IMG/VR virus record: IMGVR_UViG_3300042465_005077
Location: 1 to 32,690 of that record
Length of the DNA stretch: 32,690 nucleotides
DNA from: a virus
Strand: one strand, 5' to 3'
Part shown: piece by piece, positions 22,467 through 29,268 of the stretch
How the letters are laid out: the number at the start of each line of letters is the position of its first letter
Position numbering within the stretch: the stretch's first letter is position 1
Notes under the pieces: model-generated
The model's input: the letters and a program-made list of their open reading frames with translations, nothing else
Databases searched by the model: none
Told to the model about the DNA's origin: nothing
Program-made: the position numbers and the translations under genes

Positions 22467-22716
22467 GCACGAACTGACGGTCACCCATAAGGGTTGCGAG
22501 TATCAGGTCATCCTGGACGGCTCGGCCATCTACGTGGACGACTCCTTCGACCATGAGTTCGGGACCGAGGTTCGCGGCCACTGGGAACTCGACTGGGAAG
22601 AGACGGAAATCGTCTCGGTCATCGACACCGACGGCGAAGAGATTGACCCCTACGAGGTGGTCGGCCTGACCCGCGCAATCAGAGACGCATCCAATGACAT
22701 CGAAATCGAGGGCTAA
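22459..22716 (+). CDS. Acidic small hypothetical protein
   Basis: This protein of 85 residues begins at a GTG overlapping the previous stop by eight bases. It is strongly acidic and beta-rich (YQVILDGSAIYVDDSFDHEF, WELDWEETEIVSVIDT), in contrast to its basic neighbours. Small acidic, beta-rich early phage proteins are sometimes DNA mimics or inhibitors of host enzymes; this is a speculative possibility and no known family is recognised. Confidence 0.5.
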   Translation: MAEHELTVTHKGCEYQVILDGSAIYVDDSFDHEFGTEVRGHWELDWEETEIVSVIDTDGEEIDPYEVVGLTRAIRDASNDIEIEG

Positions 22717-23026
22717 CTACGGACTAGTCAAGGCCGCCGTGATCGCCACGGCCTCCCCGCAGCTGACGGTCGAGCAGGTGGCCACGCTTACCGGGCATAA
22801 CCTGCGCTCGGTCCGTTGCGCCATCAAGCACCTCGGCCTGCCGGCCTTACGCGAGCGCCGTCCCAAGGGGTCCATCAAGGACCTCGTCCTAGCCGGCCAT
22901 GACCAGGGGATGACCGTCCCGCAACTGGCCGAGACCAGCGGGGTTTCCCGTTATACCCTTTACGCTACCTACAGGCGTCTCGGCATTACCCCCTGCGTTG
23001 CCCGCCAAGGCCGTTCGACCCTATGA
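22694..23026 (+). CDS. Double helix-turn-helix protein (putative regulator)
   Basis: This protein of 110 residues overlaps the previous gene by 23 bases. It contains two HTH-like units, LTVEQVATLTGHNLRSVRCAI (about 24-44) and MTVPQLAETSGVSRYTLYATY (about 73-93), joined by a basic RERRPKGS linker, the plan of resolvase-like or tandem-HTH regulators. The next gene overlaps by ATGA. It may control the plus-strand operon or late genes; no nuclease or recombinase core is present. Confidence 0.6.
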   Translation: MTSKSRANYGLVKAAVIATASPQLTVEQVATLTGHNLRSVRCAIKHLGLPALRERRPKGSIKDLVLAGHDQGMTVPQLAETSGVSRYTLYATYRRLGITPCVARQGRSTL

Positions 23027-23496
23027 CCCTAGTCCTAGCCCTCTCCGCCGCCCTGCTGACCTCTGAGGCCATCCCAGAGCAGACCCTGCAGGCTGTCGAG
23101 CAGGTCGAGTCCTCGGGCCGTGGGGCGTCCACCCCTCGGGGCGACGGCGGCAAGGCCCTCGGCTGCCTTCAGTGGCACGCCGTAGCGTGGAAGGACTGCT
23201 CGGCCATCAGGCGCAAGGTGGGGCTGGCGGTCTATCCCTATGCCGACGCGGCTGTGCCGGCCAAGGCTCGGGACTACGCTCGCACCTGGCTGACGGTCCT
23301 GAAGGTCAGGCTCGCCGGCGAGATCGGGCGGCAACCTCACCCCGGGGAAATCTGGCTGGCTTGGAATCTAGGCTGGACGGGCTTCCGTCGCTACGGTTTC
23401 CAGTGGGCCGAGGTTCCCTCTGCCAAGTTCAACAAGGCGCGGCAGGTGAACACGCTGGCTTGGGGCTTGCCAAAACGCCCTGCCGTCGCAAGGTAA
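23023..23496 (+). CDS. Lysozyme/transglycosylase-like endolysin
   Basis: This protein of 157 residues has a short hydrophobic N-terminus (MTLVLALSAALLTSEA) that may be a signal or anchor. A lysozyme-fold signature follows: a catalytic Glu in VEQVESSGRG (Glu29), then GDGGKALGCLQWH, the SLT-type 'G-x-x-Q' region, and the helix PAKARDYARTWL. WLAWNLGWTGFRRYGF completes a typical substrate groove. It would cut peptidoglycan at the end of infection. It is the last gene of the plus operon, about 5 kb from the holin-like cassette, a split lysis layout. Confidence 0.75.
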   Translation: MTLVLALSAALLTSEAIPEQTLQAVEQVESSGRGASTPRGDGGKALGCLQWHAVAWKDCSAIRRKVGLAVYPYADAAVPAKARDYARTWLTVLKVRLAGEIGRQPHPGEIWLAWNLGWTGFRRYGFQWAEVPSAKFNKARQVNTLAWGLPKRPAVAR

Positions 23497-23556
23497 CAGG
23501 CGAGGCCCGGACAAAATCAATTGTGCGGGATCGCAACTGAGGGCAGTTCGGGCTTC

Positions 23557-23578
23557 GGGCCATCCGCAAGGGTGGCCC
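23557..23578. terminator. Hairpin terminator between convergent genes
   Basis: GGGCCATCC-GCAA-GGGTGGCCC forms a 9-pair stem (one T-G pair) with a GCAA tetraloop, followed on the plus strand by TTATGCTTTATA. It lies between the endolysin stop and the minus-strand gene stop at 23579, so it may serve both directions. Confidence 0.65.
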
Positions 23579-24073
23579 TTATGCTTTATACAAGCGGTCG
23601 AGGTCGGCCTTCAGGTAGTAGGCGTTCATGTGCAGGCCGATGATACCGCGAGGGGTCTTCCAATACTTCGGCTTCAGCCCTGCCCGGGCTACTCGGCCAC
23701 GCACGGCCACGTCCGAGACGTTCTTGCTGACCGCGTAATCGACCAGGCGCACCCAGCCCTTGGGGACTTTGTCGGAGCGGTGGGCGAACATCTGGGCGGC
23801 GGCCTCCTTGATGGACTTATACGGAGGGACCGGGCGGTAGACGTAGGCCATGTGGCACTGGCCTGTGCCGGACTTGAACTGATGGGGCTGGCGTTCGAGC
23901 AGGCCACGGCGCTGCAGGTCGAGCGCGCGGGAGGATGCGTTGCGCGTGTGGGCCATATCGAGCTCGACGCGGATCTGGTCCACGGTGAACCAGCCCTTGG
24001 GGCAGGGGTAGTCCTTGGGCTCGTTGCTCAGTTCCTTGAGCAGGCGCTGCACGATGGAGTTTGAGTCGGTCAT
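23579..24073 (-). CDS. Winged-helix-like DNA-binding protein (putative)
   Basis: The protein has 164 residues from the ATG at 24073, which overlaps the phosphoesterase stop by ATGA; an upstream ATG at 24088 adds five residues. The N-terminal ~70 residues look like a winged helix (WFTVDQIRVELDMAHTRNAS, then SSRALDLQRRGLLER). The C-terminal half has a second HTH-like block (VRLVDYAVSKNVSDVAVRGR) followed by a small beta-hairpin (PRGIIGLHMNAYYL). Function unknown; it ends the minus-strand block at the convergent terminator. Confidence 0.65.
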   Translation of the reverse strand: MTDSNSIVQRLLKELSNEPKDYPCPKGWFTVDQIRVELDMAHTRNASSRALDLQRRGLLERQPHQFKSGTGQCHMAYVYRPVPPYKSIKEAAAQMFAHRSDKVPKGWVRLVDYAVSKNVSDVAVRGRVARAGLKPKYWKTPRGIIGLHMNAYYLKADLDRLYKA

Positions 24074-24816
24074 ACGGATAAGCGCCAAGGCTGGCCGGAC
24101 ATCTCCAGCGGGTGGATGTAGAGACTAGGCTGGATGCCCGTGTCGCAATACTCGCCATACGCGATGGCCTGACCCCACGACAGGGTCTTGCGACGCCCCT
24201 TGGCGTAGTCGCTTGAGCCCCGCAGCTTGAGCGTGCCGACGTTGATGCCGATCGTGCGGCGGGAGTTACGGGCTAGGGCTATGCCAGGGGAATGGGTATG
24301 GCCGAAGAAGACCGCGTCCGCTTCGACATACATTTCCGCCATGTCCCGAGGCGCTGACTCGTTGTAAATCGTGCCGTGCGTGAACAGGCCCGTGCCGAGC
24401 ATATACTTCTGGAAGACCCCGGTGTAGGGGACGTGGTCGGCCTTCAGTTTCTGGACGGTCTGCTCGATGTCGTGCTTCAGGTATTGGCTCAGCTCGGCCA
24501 CGACCTCGTTCTTGGAACGGGTCAGCCGCCAGATGCGGTCCTCGTGGTTTCCGTTGATGACCACGTTGAACTCGCCGTCCTCAAGGAAGCGGACGCCCCC
24601 GGCGATGTCAGGCGCAAGGGGTTCGCCATGGCCGGCGCCGCCACCCATCAGGGCCTCGACGTCTACGAAGTCCCCGAGGTGGATGCGCTTCGCTCCTGGG
24701 CCTTTGCAGAAGTCGCCCATGAACTTGAGGACAGACTCCCGCGCCACCGGGTCGATGTGATGCCCATGAGAGCAGGACACCGCCGCGAACCGCTTCCACT
24801 TCCGGGTGATGTTCAT
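24070..24816 (-). CDS. Calcineurin-like metallophosphoesterase
   Basis: This protein of 248 residues has most of the metal-binding motifs of the calcineurin-like superfamily: SCSHGHH (about 14-20), HLGDFVD, GNHED, a lone His in FTHGTIYN and GHTH. The first motif, usually D-x-H, reads C-S-H, so the first metal ligand differs from canonical family members. Phage members include lambda NinI; substrates may be phosphodiesters or phosphoproteins. Its ATG overlaps the kinase stop by ATGA, placing it in the nucleotide/host-takeover cluster. Confidence 0.85.
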   Translation of the reverse strand: MNITRKWKRFAAVSCSHGHHIDPVARESVLKFMGDFCKGPGAKRIHLGDFVDVEALMGGGAGHGEPLAPDIAGGVRFLEDGEFNVVINGNHEDRIWRLTRSKNEVVAELSQYLKHDIEQTVQKLKADHVPYTGVFQKYMLGTGLFTHGTIYNESAPRDMAEMYVEADAVFFGHTHSPGIALARNSRRTIGINVGTLKLRGSSDYAKGRRKTLSWGQAIAYGEYCDTGIQPSLYIHPLEMSGQPWRLSV

Positions 24817-25433
24817 CGGTATAGGCTCATTGACTGGGTAAACTTACGGGCCCACTGACGGATCGCCTCGACGGAGTTATCCGGGAAGCAGACCTGCAGG
24901 GCGTTGCCCCTGCGGAAGCAGTCGTGCGCCGCCATCAGCCCGATGGACTCGGCCTCGGCGTTGTTGGCGGGCAGGTTGCCCTGGCGTTCGATGTAGATCG
25001 GGACGAAGGCCCAGCCGCGTTTGACGCAGAGGGCCTCGAGTTTCAGATACTCGTTCTCGTAGCGCATATCCGGCACGAGGATGACGGAGTGCTCGGAGCC
25101 TGAGTCCTTGCAGGTGATGTCGGCCCAGTTGTTGATGTGCTCGATGACCTTGTCCACCCAGACGTTCGGGTTCTGCGTGCGGCAGTATTCCCCGTAGGCA
25201 ACCAGGAGCGGACGGAGCGCGGCCTTCTTGGCGGTGTCCTCGGTGAAGGCGTCGATATTCACGCCCGCTTCGTCTAGGGAAATCTGGAGGGACTCCTTCA
25301 GCGCGTCGGCGAACTTCAGGACGATGCAGGAATACTCGGGCTCGTCCTGTTCGAGCAGCTCGAAGATGGAGTCGGCCAGGGAATCTTTGCCTGCCCGGGC
25401 GAATCCTGCGATGGGGACCAGTATGTGTTTCAT
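24813..25433 (-). CDS. Deoxynucleoside monophosphate kinase-like P-loop protein
   Basis: This protein of 206 residues begins with the strand-loop MKHILVPIAGFARAGKDSLAD, a P-loop of the G-x-x-x-x-G-K-D-S type found in phage dNMP kinases (T4 gp1-like). Later segments PNVWVDKVIEHIN and VPDMRYENEYLKLEA match the acceptor-binding and lid-proximal parts of that family. It would phosphorylate dNMPs to feed phage DNA synthesis. It overlaps both neighbours by ATGA. The exact substrate is not decided by sequence. Confidence 0.82.
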   Translation of the reverse strand: MKHILVPIAGFARAGKDSLADSIFELLEQDEPEYSCIVLKFADALKESLQISLDEAGVNIDAFTEDTAKKAALRPLLVAYGEYCRTQNPNVWVDKVIEHINNWADITCKDSGSEHSVILVPDMRYENEYLKLEALCVKRGWAFVPIYIERQGNLPANNAEAESIGLMAAHDCFRRGNALQVCFPDNSVEAIRQWARKFTQSMSLYR

Positions 25434-25684
25434 AGGGAAGTTCTGCGGTAGCCTTGGGACCAGAGCACGTCCGCGATCTTGCGCGAGATGCGGTCCACCT
25501 TCTTCTCGGGGGCTTTCCAGTCTCCGAGGTGGAGGGCCTCATGCACGGTCACGCGCAGGCGTTCGCGCTCCGTGATGATGTTCGGGTCGAGCTCGATGGT
25601 GTTGTCCTTCTTGCAAGCGAGCCCTGCGATGTCCCCGGGCAGGGGTCGGACGATGACCTTCGGGACCTTGGGTTTCTTTCCCAT
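25430..25684 (-). CDS. Small HEALH-motif protein (metalloprotease-like)
   Basis: The protein has 84 residues from the ATG at 25684. It holds the zinc-protease signature HEALH (about 48-52) after a beta-rich front (VIVRPLPGDIAGLACKKDN). Such short HExxH proteins, sometimes SprT-like or ImmA-like, occur in many phages; whether they are active proteases is unclear. No third zinc ligand is obvious because the protein ends soon after. It heads the ATGA-coupled set 25684-23579, just below a terminator. Confidence 0.7.
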   Translation of the reverse strand: MGKKPKVPKVIVRPLPGDIAGLACKKDNTIELDPNIITERERLRVTVHEALHLGDWKAPEKKVDRISRKIADVLWSQGYRRTSL

Positions 25685-25716
25685 GGGTGGATGTTGTCTC
25701 CCAGCATCTGCACCTA

Positions 25717-25754
25717 AGCAAACAATAAGCCCCGCCCCCTTTCGAGGGCAGGGC
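25717..25754 (-). terminator. Rho-independent terminator after RecT
   Basis: On the minus strand GCCCTGCCC pairs with GGGCGGGGC (one G-U pair) around a TCGAAAGG-type loop, followed by TTATTGTTT. It lies 27 bases after the recT stop and about 33 before the next start, so the next gene set probably needs its own promoter or read-through. Confidence 0.75.
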
Positions 25755-25780
25755 CGGCTACACGGCACTCCTGCGTCAGC

Positions 25781-26566
25781 CTAAATGTCGATGGGTTCGT
25801 CGCCGGCGGGGGCGGCCTCGGGCTCGGTGGCCTTGGCCTTCTTGACCAGGTCCTTCACGGCTTCGGCAGCGGGCTGAACCGGCTGGCCTTCGACCGTGCG
25901 CTGGCCATACTCGGCCTCGTTGTCCTTGCGGATGGCTTCCTGCACGTCACGCGGCAGGCGGGGGAGCCACTTGGCAAGGCGCTTAAAGGCGGTCTTCTTC
26001 CACATCTCCATCGGGTAGGTGGCCCAAGGGCCGGACGAGCCGGAGCGGCTGGCCTTGCGGATGGCCTCGACCTCGGCCTTGCTCATCTGGATCGCGGCGG
26101 TTTCCCCGTCCTTGAAGCGGACCATGGCGTAGACCGCGTAGGCTTCGCCCCGGTCCTTGGACAGGTCCACGACGTGCTCCTCGACCTTGCCCAGGTTGAA
26201 CCGATACTTGTCATTCTGGCAGACGATGTCGGCGTGTATGTGGGCGACTTCGCCCGAGCGCATGACGAGCGCAAGGATGCCCTTGTAGTCGAACTGCAGG
26301 GTGGCGTCGTTGCCGTAGGGGATGAGGTGGGCGTGGTGGCCGTCAGGCATCAGACCCCACTGGGCGGCCTGCAGGACCACGGAGGCCACGGACTCCTTAG
26401 TGCAGTCCCAGAGTTTGGGGTTCTTGTTGCAGGCGGTGATGACGCAGCGCATGAAGCGGCTGGCGTCGTCGGCGTTCGGGAGGGCCTTGGCGACCTGCTC
26501 CTGCAGTCCGGCAGAGCGGACGAGTTCGATGGTGTTCTTCGGGGGGAGTGCGGGTGTGTTGCTCAT
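25781..26566 (-). CDS. recT: RecT-family single-strand annealing protein
   Basis: This protein of 261 residues carries the RecT core: helix-rich N-terminus, SVASVVLQAAQWGLMPDG (a conserved 'gL.p' region), HLIPYGNDATLQFDYKGILALVMRSGEV (about 81-108), then DGETAAIQMSKAEVEAIR and WKKTAFKRLAKWLP in the C-terminal third. It anneals complementary single strands and would act with the exonuclease encoded just upstream. The C-terminal tail is Glu/Ala/Lys-rich and probably flexible, as in known RecT proteins. The leader is a variant, ACCCTTTCCCAC, abutting the ATG. Confidence 0.92.
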   Translation of the reverse strand: MSNTPALPPKNTIELVRSAGLQEQVAKALPNADDASRFMRCVITACNKNPKLWDCTKESVASVVLQAAQWGLMPDGHHAHLIPYGNDATLQFDYKGILALVMRSGEVAHIHADIVCQNDKYRFNLGKVEEHVVDLSKDRGEAYAVYAMVRFKDGETAAIQMSKAEVEAIRKASRSGSSGPWATYPMEMWKKTAFKRLAKWLPRLPRDVQEAIRKDNEAEYGQRTVEGQPVQPAAEAVKDLVKKAKATEPEAAPAGDEPIDI

Positions 26567-26580
26567 GTGGGAAAGGGTCA
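26567..26580 (-). promoter_or_regulatory. Variant start-proximal leader before recT
   Basis: Minus-strand TGACCCTTTCCCAC runs directly into the ATG at 26566. It differs from the CCCGCAC form by missing the GC pair. Weaker than the other sites. Confidence 0.3.
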
Positions 26581-26784
26581 GAGGGTGCGGGTGGCCTCGG
26601 CGATGTCTTCGCGGATGCGTTTTAGGAAGTCTTCCATCGGGCCGTCGAAGGTAAACTCGTAGCCGTTGGTCATTGTGACAATGGTAAACCCGCACTTCGG
26701 GTAGATGTGGGAAATGGACTCGGGGTTGAAGAAGGCATCCCATCCCCCGGCGGTTTTGTATCTGAGGAAGTAAGCGCAGGACAT
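26578..26784 (-). CDS. Small hypothetical protein between exonuclease and RecT
   Basis: This protein of 68 residues begins MSCAYFLRYKTAGGWDAFFN and is mixed beta then helical (PMEDFLKRIREDIAEATRTL). Its ATG lies four bases after the exonuclease stop. Genes placed between RecE-like and RecT proteins may modulate their activity, but no family is recognised and the role is unknown. Confidence 0.6.
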   Translation of the reverse strand: MSCAYFLRYKTAGGWDAFFNPESISHIYPKCGFTIVTMTNGYEFTFDGPMEDFLKRIREDIAEATRTL

Positions 26785-26788
26785 AGCT

Positions 26789-27577
26789 TCAGACGTTGAA
26801 CTTGGACAGGTCCACCTCGATGACGCCCGGGCCGGTCTTCTTTGGCCATGCGATGGGGTCAGCGCCGTGGGTCTTGATGTAGCGATCCATCAGGTCGAGG
26901 CCGGCGCGGTAACGCTTTCGGCCAATCTCGATGTCGGCCTCGGTCATCACGAACACCTGGACGAAGATTTCGGGGGCGTCCTTGCCCTCGATGGCGATGA
27001 AGGCAAAGCCACGCGGGCGGCGGCTGGTCACGGCCTCGATGCCGTCGATATACAGCGCGCTCTGGCGGTCATAGCCATAGTCCCAGACTGATCGCCTGAA
27101 GGCATAGTGCTCCACGCTGGCGGTGGTCTTGACGTCCACGAGCAGGCCATCGTCGCGGTAGCGGTCAGGTCGGCAGCGCATCGGGATGCCGGTGACGGAG
27201 TCCTTCCAGAAGTAGGAAGACTCGTTGACCCCTTCGCCGGAGAGCAGGGCGGCGGCTTCATCGTCCTGCTGGACGGCTTCGGCGATGGCGCTCAGCTGAG
27301 TGAACTCATCGTGGCTCACGATCTCCTTGCCCTCGTTAGCCAGGAGGAACTCTTCCTCGCGGGCCTTGGCGCCTTTGCCCTTGTCGAGGCCCTCGGGCAT
27401 CACGGCCCATTCTTCGCCGATGAGCTGAGGCTCGAGGATGATAGTGTGGACAAGCGAACCCCAGCGGAGGGAAGGGGTCTTCTTGCGGGGCGTGTTCATC
27501 AGACGCGGGGACTCAAGGAAGCGGGAGAGCTTCGAGTTCGAGACCGCCGGGCTGGCGTGGTAGTCTTTGTTATTCAT
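26789..27577 (-). CDS. RecE-like PD-(D/E)XK exonuclease
   Basis: The protein has 262 residues from the ATG at 27577; a longer upstream frame overlaps the ligase. The pattern of phage exodeoxyribonuclease VIII/DUF3799 proteins is clear: N-terminal MNNKDYHASPAVSNSKLSRF, GSLVH (40-44), then the catalytic core RPDRYRDDGLLVDVKTT with Asp138, Asp148 and Lys150, and a Gln-containing helix YDRQSALY. It would digest one strand of duplex ends to expose single strands for RecT. CCCGCAC abuts the ATG. It forms a recombination module with the RecT encoded downstream. Confidence 0.87.
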   Translation of the reverse strand: MNNKDYHASPAVSNSKLSRFLESPRLMNTPRKKTPSLRWGSLVHTIILEPQLIGEEWAVMPEGLDKGKGAKAREEEFLLANEGKEIVSHDEFTQLSAIAEAVQQDDEAAALLSGEGVNESSYFWKDSVTGIPMRCRPDRYRDDGLLVDVKTTASVEHYAFRRSVWDYGYDRQSALYIDGIEAVTSRRPRGFAFIAIEGKDAPEIFVQVFVMTEADIEIGRKRYRAGLDLMDRYIKTHGADPIAWPKKTGPGVIEVDLSKFNV

Positions 27578-27597
27578 GTGCGGGGGGAATTGGTAAT
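27578..27597 (-). promoter_or_regulatory. Start-proximal leader motif, exonuclease
   Basis: Minus-strand ATTACCAATTCCCCCCGCAC directly precedes ATG. The first element is diverged (ATTACC); the second is complete. Confidence 0.4.
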
Positions 27598-27605
27598 ACG
27601 TTGTT

Positions 27606-28493
27606 TTACTTGTCGCCACGGATGCGGGGGTGACGGAGGGAGCCATCGGGCGTCTTGCTCTGGAAGGTGACCTCAAGGTAGGAACCGATGACGGTGTCGC
27701 GGTTCGCCCAGATCATGGCGCGCTGCTCGTCGCTGAAGCCACCGCCGACACGGACGAGGCGTCCGTTGTTCTCGACGACGACGTGGCCCATCGTGCCAGA
27801 CAGTCGGCCTTCGCCTTCATGGACGGAGACCACCGGGCAGTCCTCGGCGTCCACGGCCTTGACCTTCAACCAGGCGTTGGAGCGCTTGCCCTGCGAGTAG
27901 GGAGCGTCGAGGTCCTTGACCATAGCACCCTCGAAGCCCTGCGAGACGAAGCGACGGAACGCATCGTTAGGGGAGATGCCGACGAAGGACTCGACCAGAC
28001 GGACGGAGTCGGTGAACTCGAACTTGGCCATCTGTGCGCGGCGCTCGCGGTAAGTGCCGATGTCGTCGGGAAGGTCGAGCAGCCAGAGGAAAGCGTCCTT
28101 GGCGGGCTCGCTGGAGCGGATGTCGCCGACCGCGTCGTAGAAGTCAGCGCCGGAGACGGCTTCGCAGTCGAAGGTAAAGACGCCGTGCTTGCTGGCAGTG
28201 TCAGCGAACCACGCGCCGAGGTGCTCGATGGACGGAAGCGGGTTGCCGTTGCGGGTCTTCATGGCCACGGCGAACGTCTGGCGGCAGACTTCCACGATCA
28301 CGCGGACGCCGTCAATCTTCGGCTCGACCGCGTAGGACTCGGGGAGGATGCCTTTGTAGGGCTTGGCCAGCATCGCCGGGGAAAGAGGGGCGGCGGCAGG
28401 CTTGCGTGCGCCGACACGGAAGTGCGGCTGGCTTTCAATCATGTTGAAGATGAAAGCGTAGAGGTCGGCGTTAGGGTCGGAGGATGAGCTCAT
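27606..28493 (-). CDS. ATP-dependent DNA ligase (minimal type)
   Basis: The protein has 295 residues from the ATG at 28493; the upstream extension lacks the leader. Nucleotidyltransferase motifs are present in order: motif I EPKIDGVR with the adenylated Lys59, motif III FTFDCEAVSG, motif IV FEGAMVKD, and motif V AWLKVKA. A short OB-like C-terminal domain follows (VVSVHEGEGRLSGTMGH). There is no N-terminal DNA-binding domain, so it is a compact viral-type ligase. It would seal nicks in phage replication and recombination and heads the ligase-exonuclease-RecT operon. Confidence 0.92.
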   Translation of the reverse strand: MSSSSDPNADLYAFIFNMIESQPHFRVGARKPAAAPLSPAMLAKPYKGILPESYAVEPKIDGVRVIVEVCRQTFAVAMKTRNGNPLPSIEHLGAWFADTASKHGVFTFDCEAVSGADFYDAVGDIRSSEPAKDAFLWLLDLPDDIGTYRERRAQMAKFEFTDSVRLVESFVGISPNDAFRRFVSQGFEGAMVKDLDAPYSQGKRSNAWLKVKAVDAEDCPVVSVHEGEGRLSGTMGHVVVENNGRLVRVGGGFSDEQRAMIWANRDTVIGSYLEVTFQSKTPDGSLRHPRIRGDK

Positions 28494-28515
28494 GTTGTGC
28501 GGGATAGGCAAAGGT
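28494..28515 (-). promoter_or_regulatory. Start-proximal leader motif, DNA ligase
   Basis: Minus-strand ACCTTTGCC (28515-28507) then TATCCCGCAC and AAC before the ATG. Both elements and their spacing match the primase-helicase leader. Confidence 0.5.
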
Positions 28516-28558
28516 ATGCCGCCCGGGCAGGCCGCCGTCAAGCCCCAAGGGGCAACCG

Positions 28559-28574
28559 CCTAGGATGCCCTAGG
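28559..28574. terminator. Possible hairpin between membrane cassette and ligase
   Basis: CCTAGG-ATGC-CCTAGG can form a 6-pair stem with a 4-base loop, 16 bases after the membrane-protein stop. No U-run follows, so it may be a weak terminator or a processing site. Confidence 0.3.
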
Positions 28575-28589
28575 AAGGGGGCTTAGGGG

Positions 28590-28919
28590 TCAGCCCTGCC
28601 GTCTACCCCGCCAGAGCCTGATACCCACCGCCAAGGCCACGGCAAGGCATCCAAACGACAGGGCCAGCCCTAGTTCGCGGACGGACTGCAGGGCTAGGGT
28701 GGCCGAGGACATATTCCGCTCAAGGTCGGCGGAGTCGGACCGCAGCTTGCCCCCATCAACGACCAGCATCACAAGGGCGTCAGTTGACTGCACCTGGTCA
28801 ATCACGTAGCCCGCCGTGTAAGCCGTGGTCACCGAGGCCATGCCGGCGAAGGTCACCAGCAGGCAGACGGCCAGCAGGAGATTGGACTCACTTGCGCTTG
28901 GTTCGCTTGGCTTTGGCAT
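28590..28919 (-). CDS. Two-helix membrane protein (lysis cassette, putative)
   Basis: The protein has 109 residues from the ATG at 28919. It has a hydrophobic helix at about 13-35 (LLLAVCLLVTFAGMASV), a polar middle (SADLERNMSSATLALQS) and a second hydrophobic helix near 83-103, then a basic tail RLWRGRRQG. It overlaps the holin-like gene by 32 bases and ends the membrane cassette. A holin partner, antiholin or spanin-related role is possible; there is no defining motif. Confidence 0.55.
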   Translation of the reverse strand: MPKPSEPSASESNLLLAVCLLVTFAGMASVTTAYTAGYVIDQVQSTDALVMLVVDGGKLRSDSADLERNMSSATLALQSVRELGLALSFGCLAVALAVGIRLWRGRRQG

Positions 28920-29268
28920 TAGGCTTGGACTTGGCTGGCTTGGACACCTTCTCGACCTCACGCTCTGCCCGGGCTTTTACCCAGCGTAGTAGGGCGTCGA
29001 GGGCCTCGGGGCTGGAATAAGCCAACGCTCCGATGGCTCCCATCCGTAGGCCCGGGCTGGAGATATACTCGGTGAGGGCGTAGCCAGCGATCGCGGCGGT
29101 AATGGAAGCGGCCATTACTCGGCGGGCCGCCCAGCCCCACGTGTGCTTTTCCTGTGAGAGCAAAAGTCTCGCCGCCATACTCAGGGCTCCGATGGTCGAT
29201 GCCACGACGCCATCCTTCAATTCCTTCGGGATGGACTCGGGGTCGATAGGTGCAGGGGGAGGGCTCAT
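28888..29268 (-). CDS. Holin-like membrane protein
   Basis: This protein of 126 residues has two or three hydrophobic helices (about 20-37, 46-67 and 73-86), including GWAARRVMAASITAAIAGYALTE in plan, and a strongly basic, disordered C-terminus (KPAKSKPNAKAKRTKRK). Size, helix spacing and basic tail match holins of the LydA-type superfamily as I know it. It overlaps the upstream lipoprotein gene by ATGA, within a cassette of membrane proteins after the tail-fibre gene, where lysis genes usually lie. It would form membrane holes that time lysis. Confidence 0.65.
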   Translation of the reverse strand: MSPPPAPIDPESIPKELKDGVVASTIGALSMAARLLLSQEKHTWGWAARRVMAASITAAIAGYALTEYISSPGLRMGAIGALAYSSPEALDALLRWVKARAEREVEKVSKPAKSKPNAKAKRTKRK

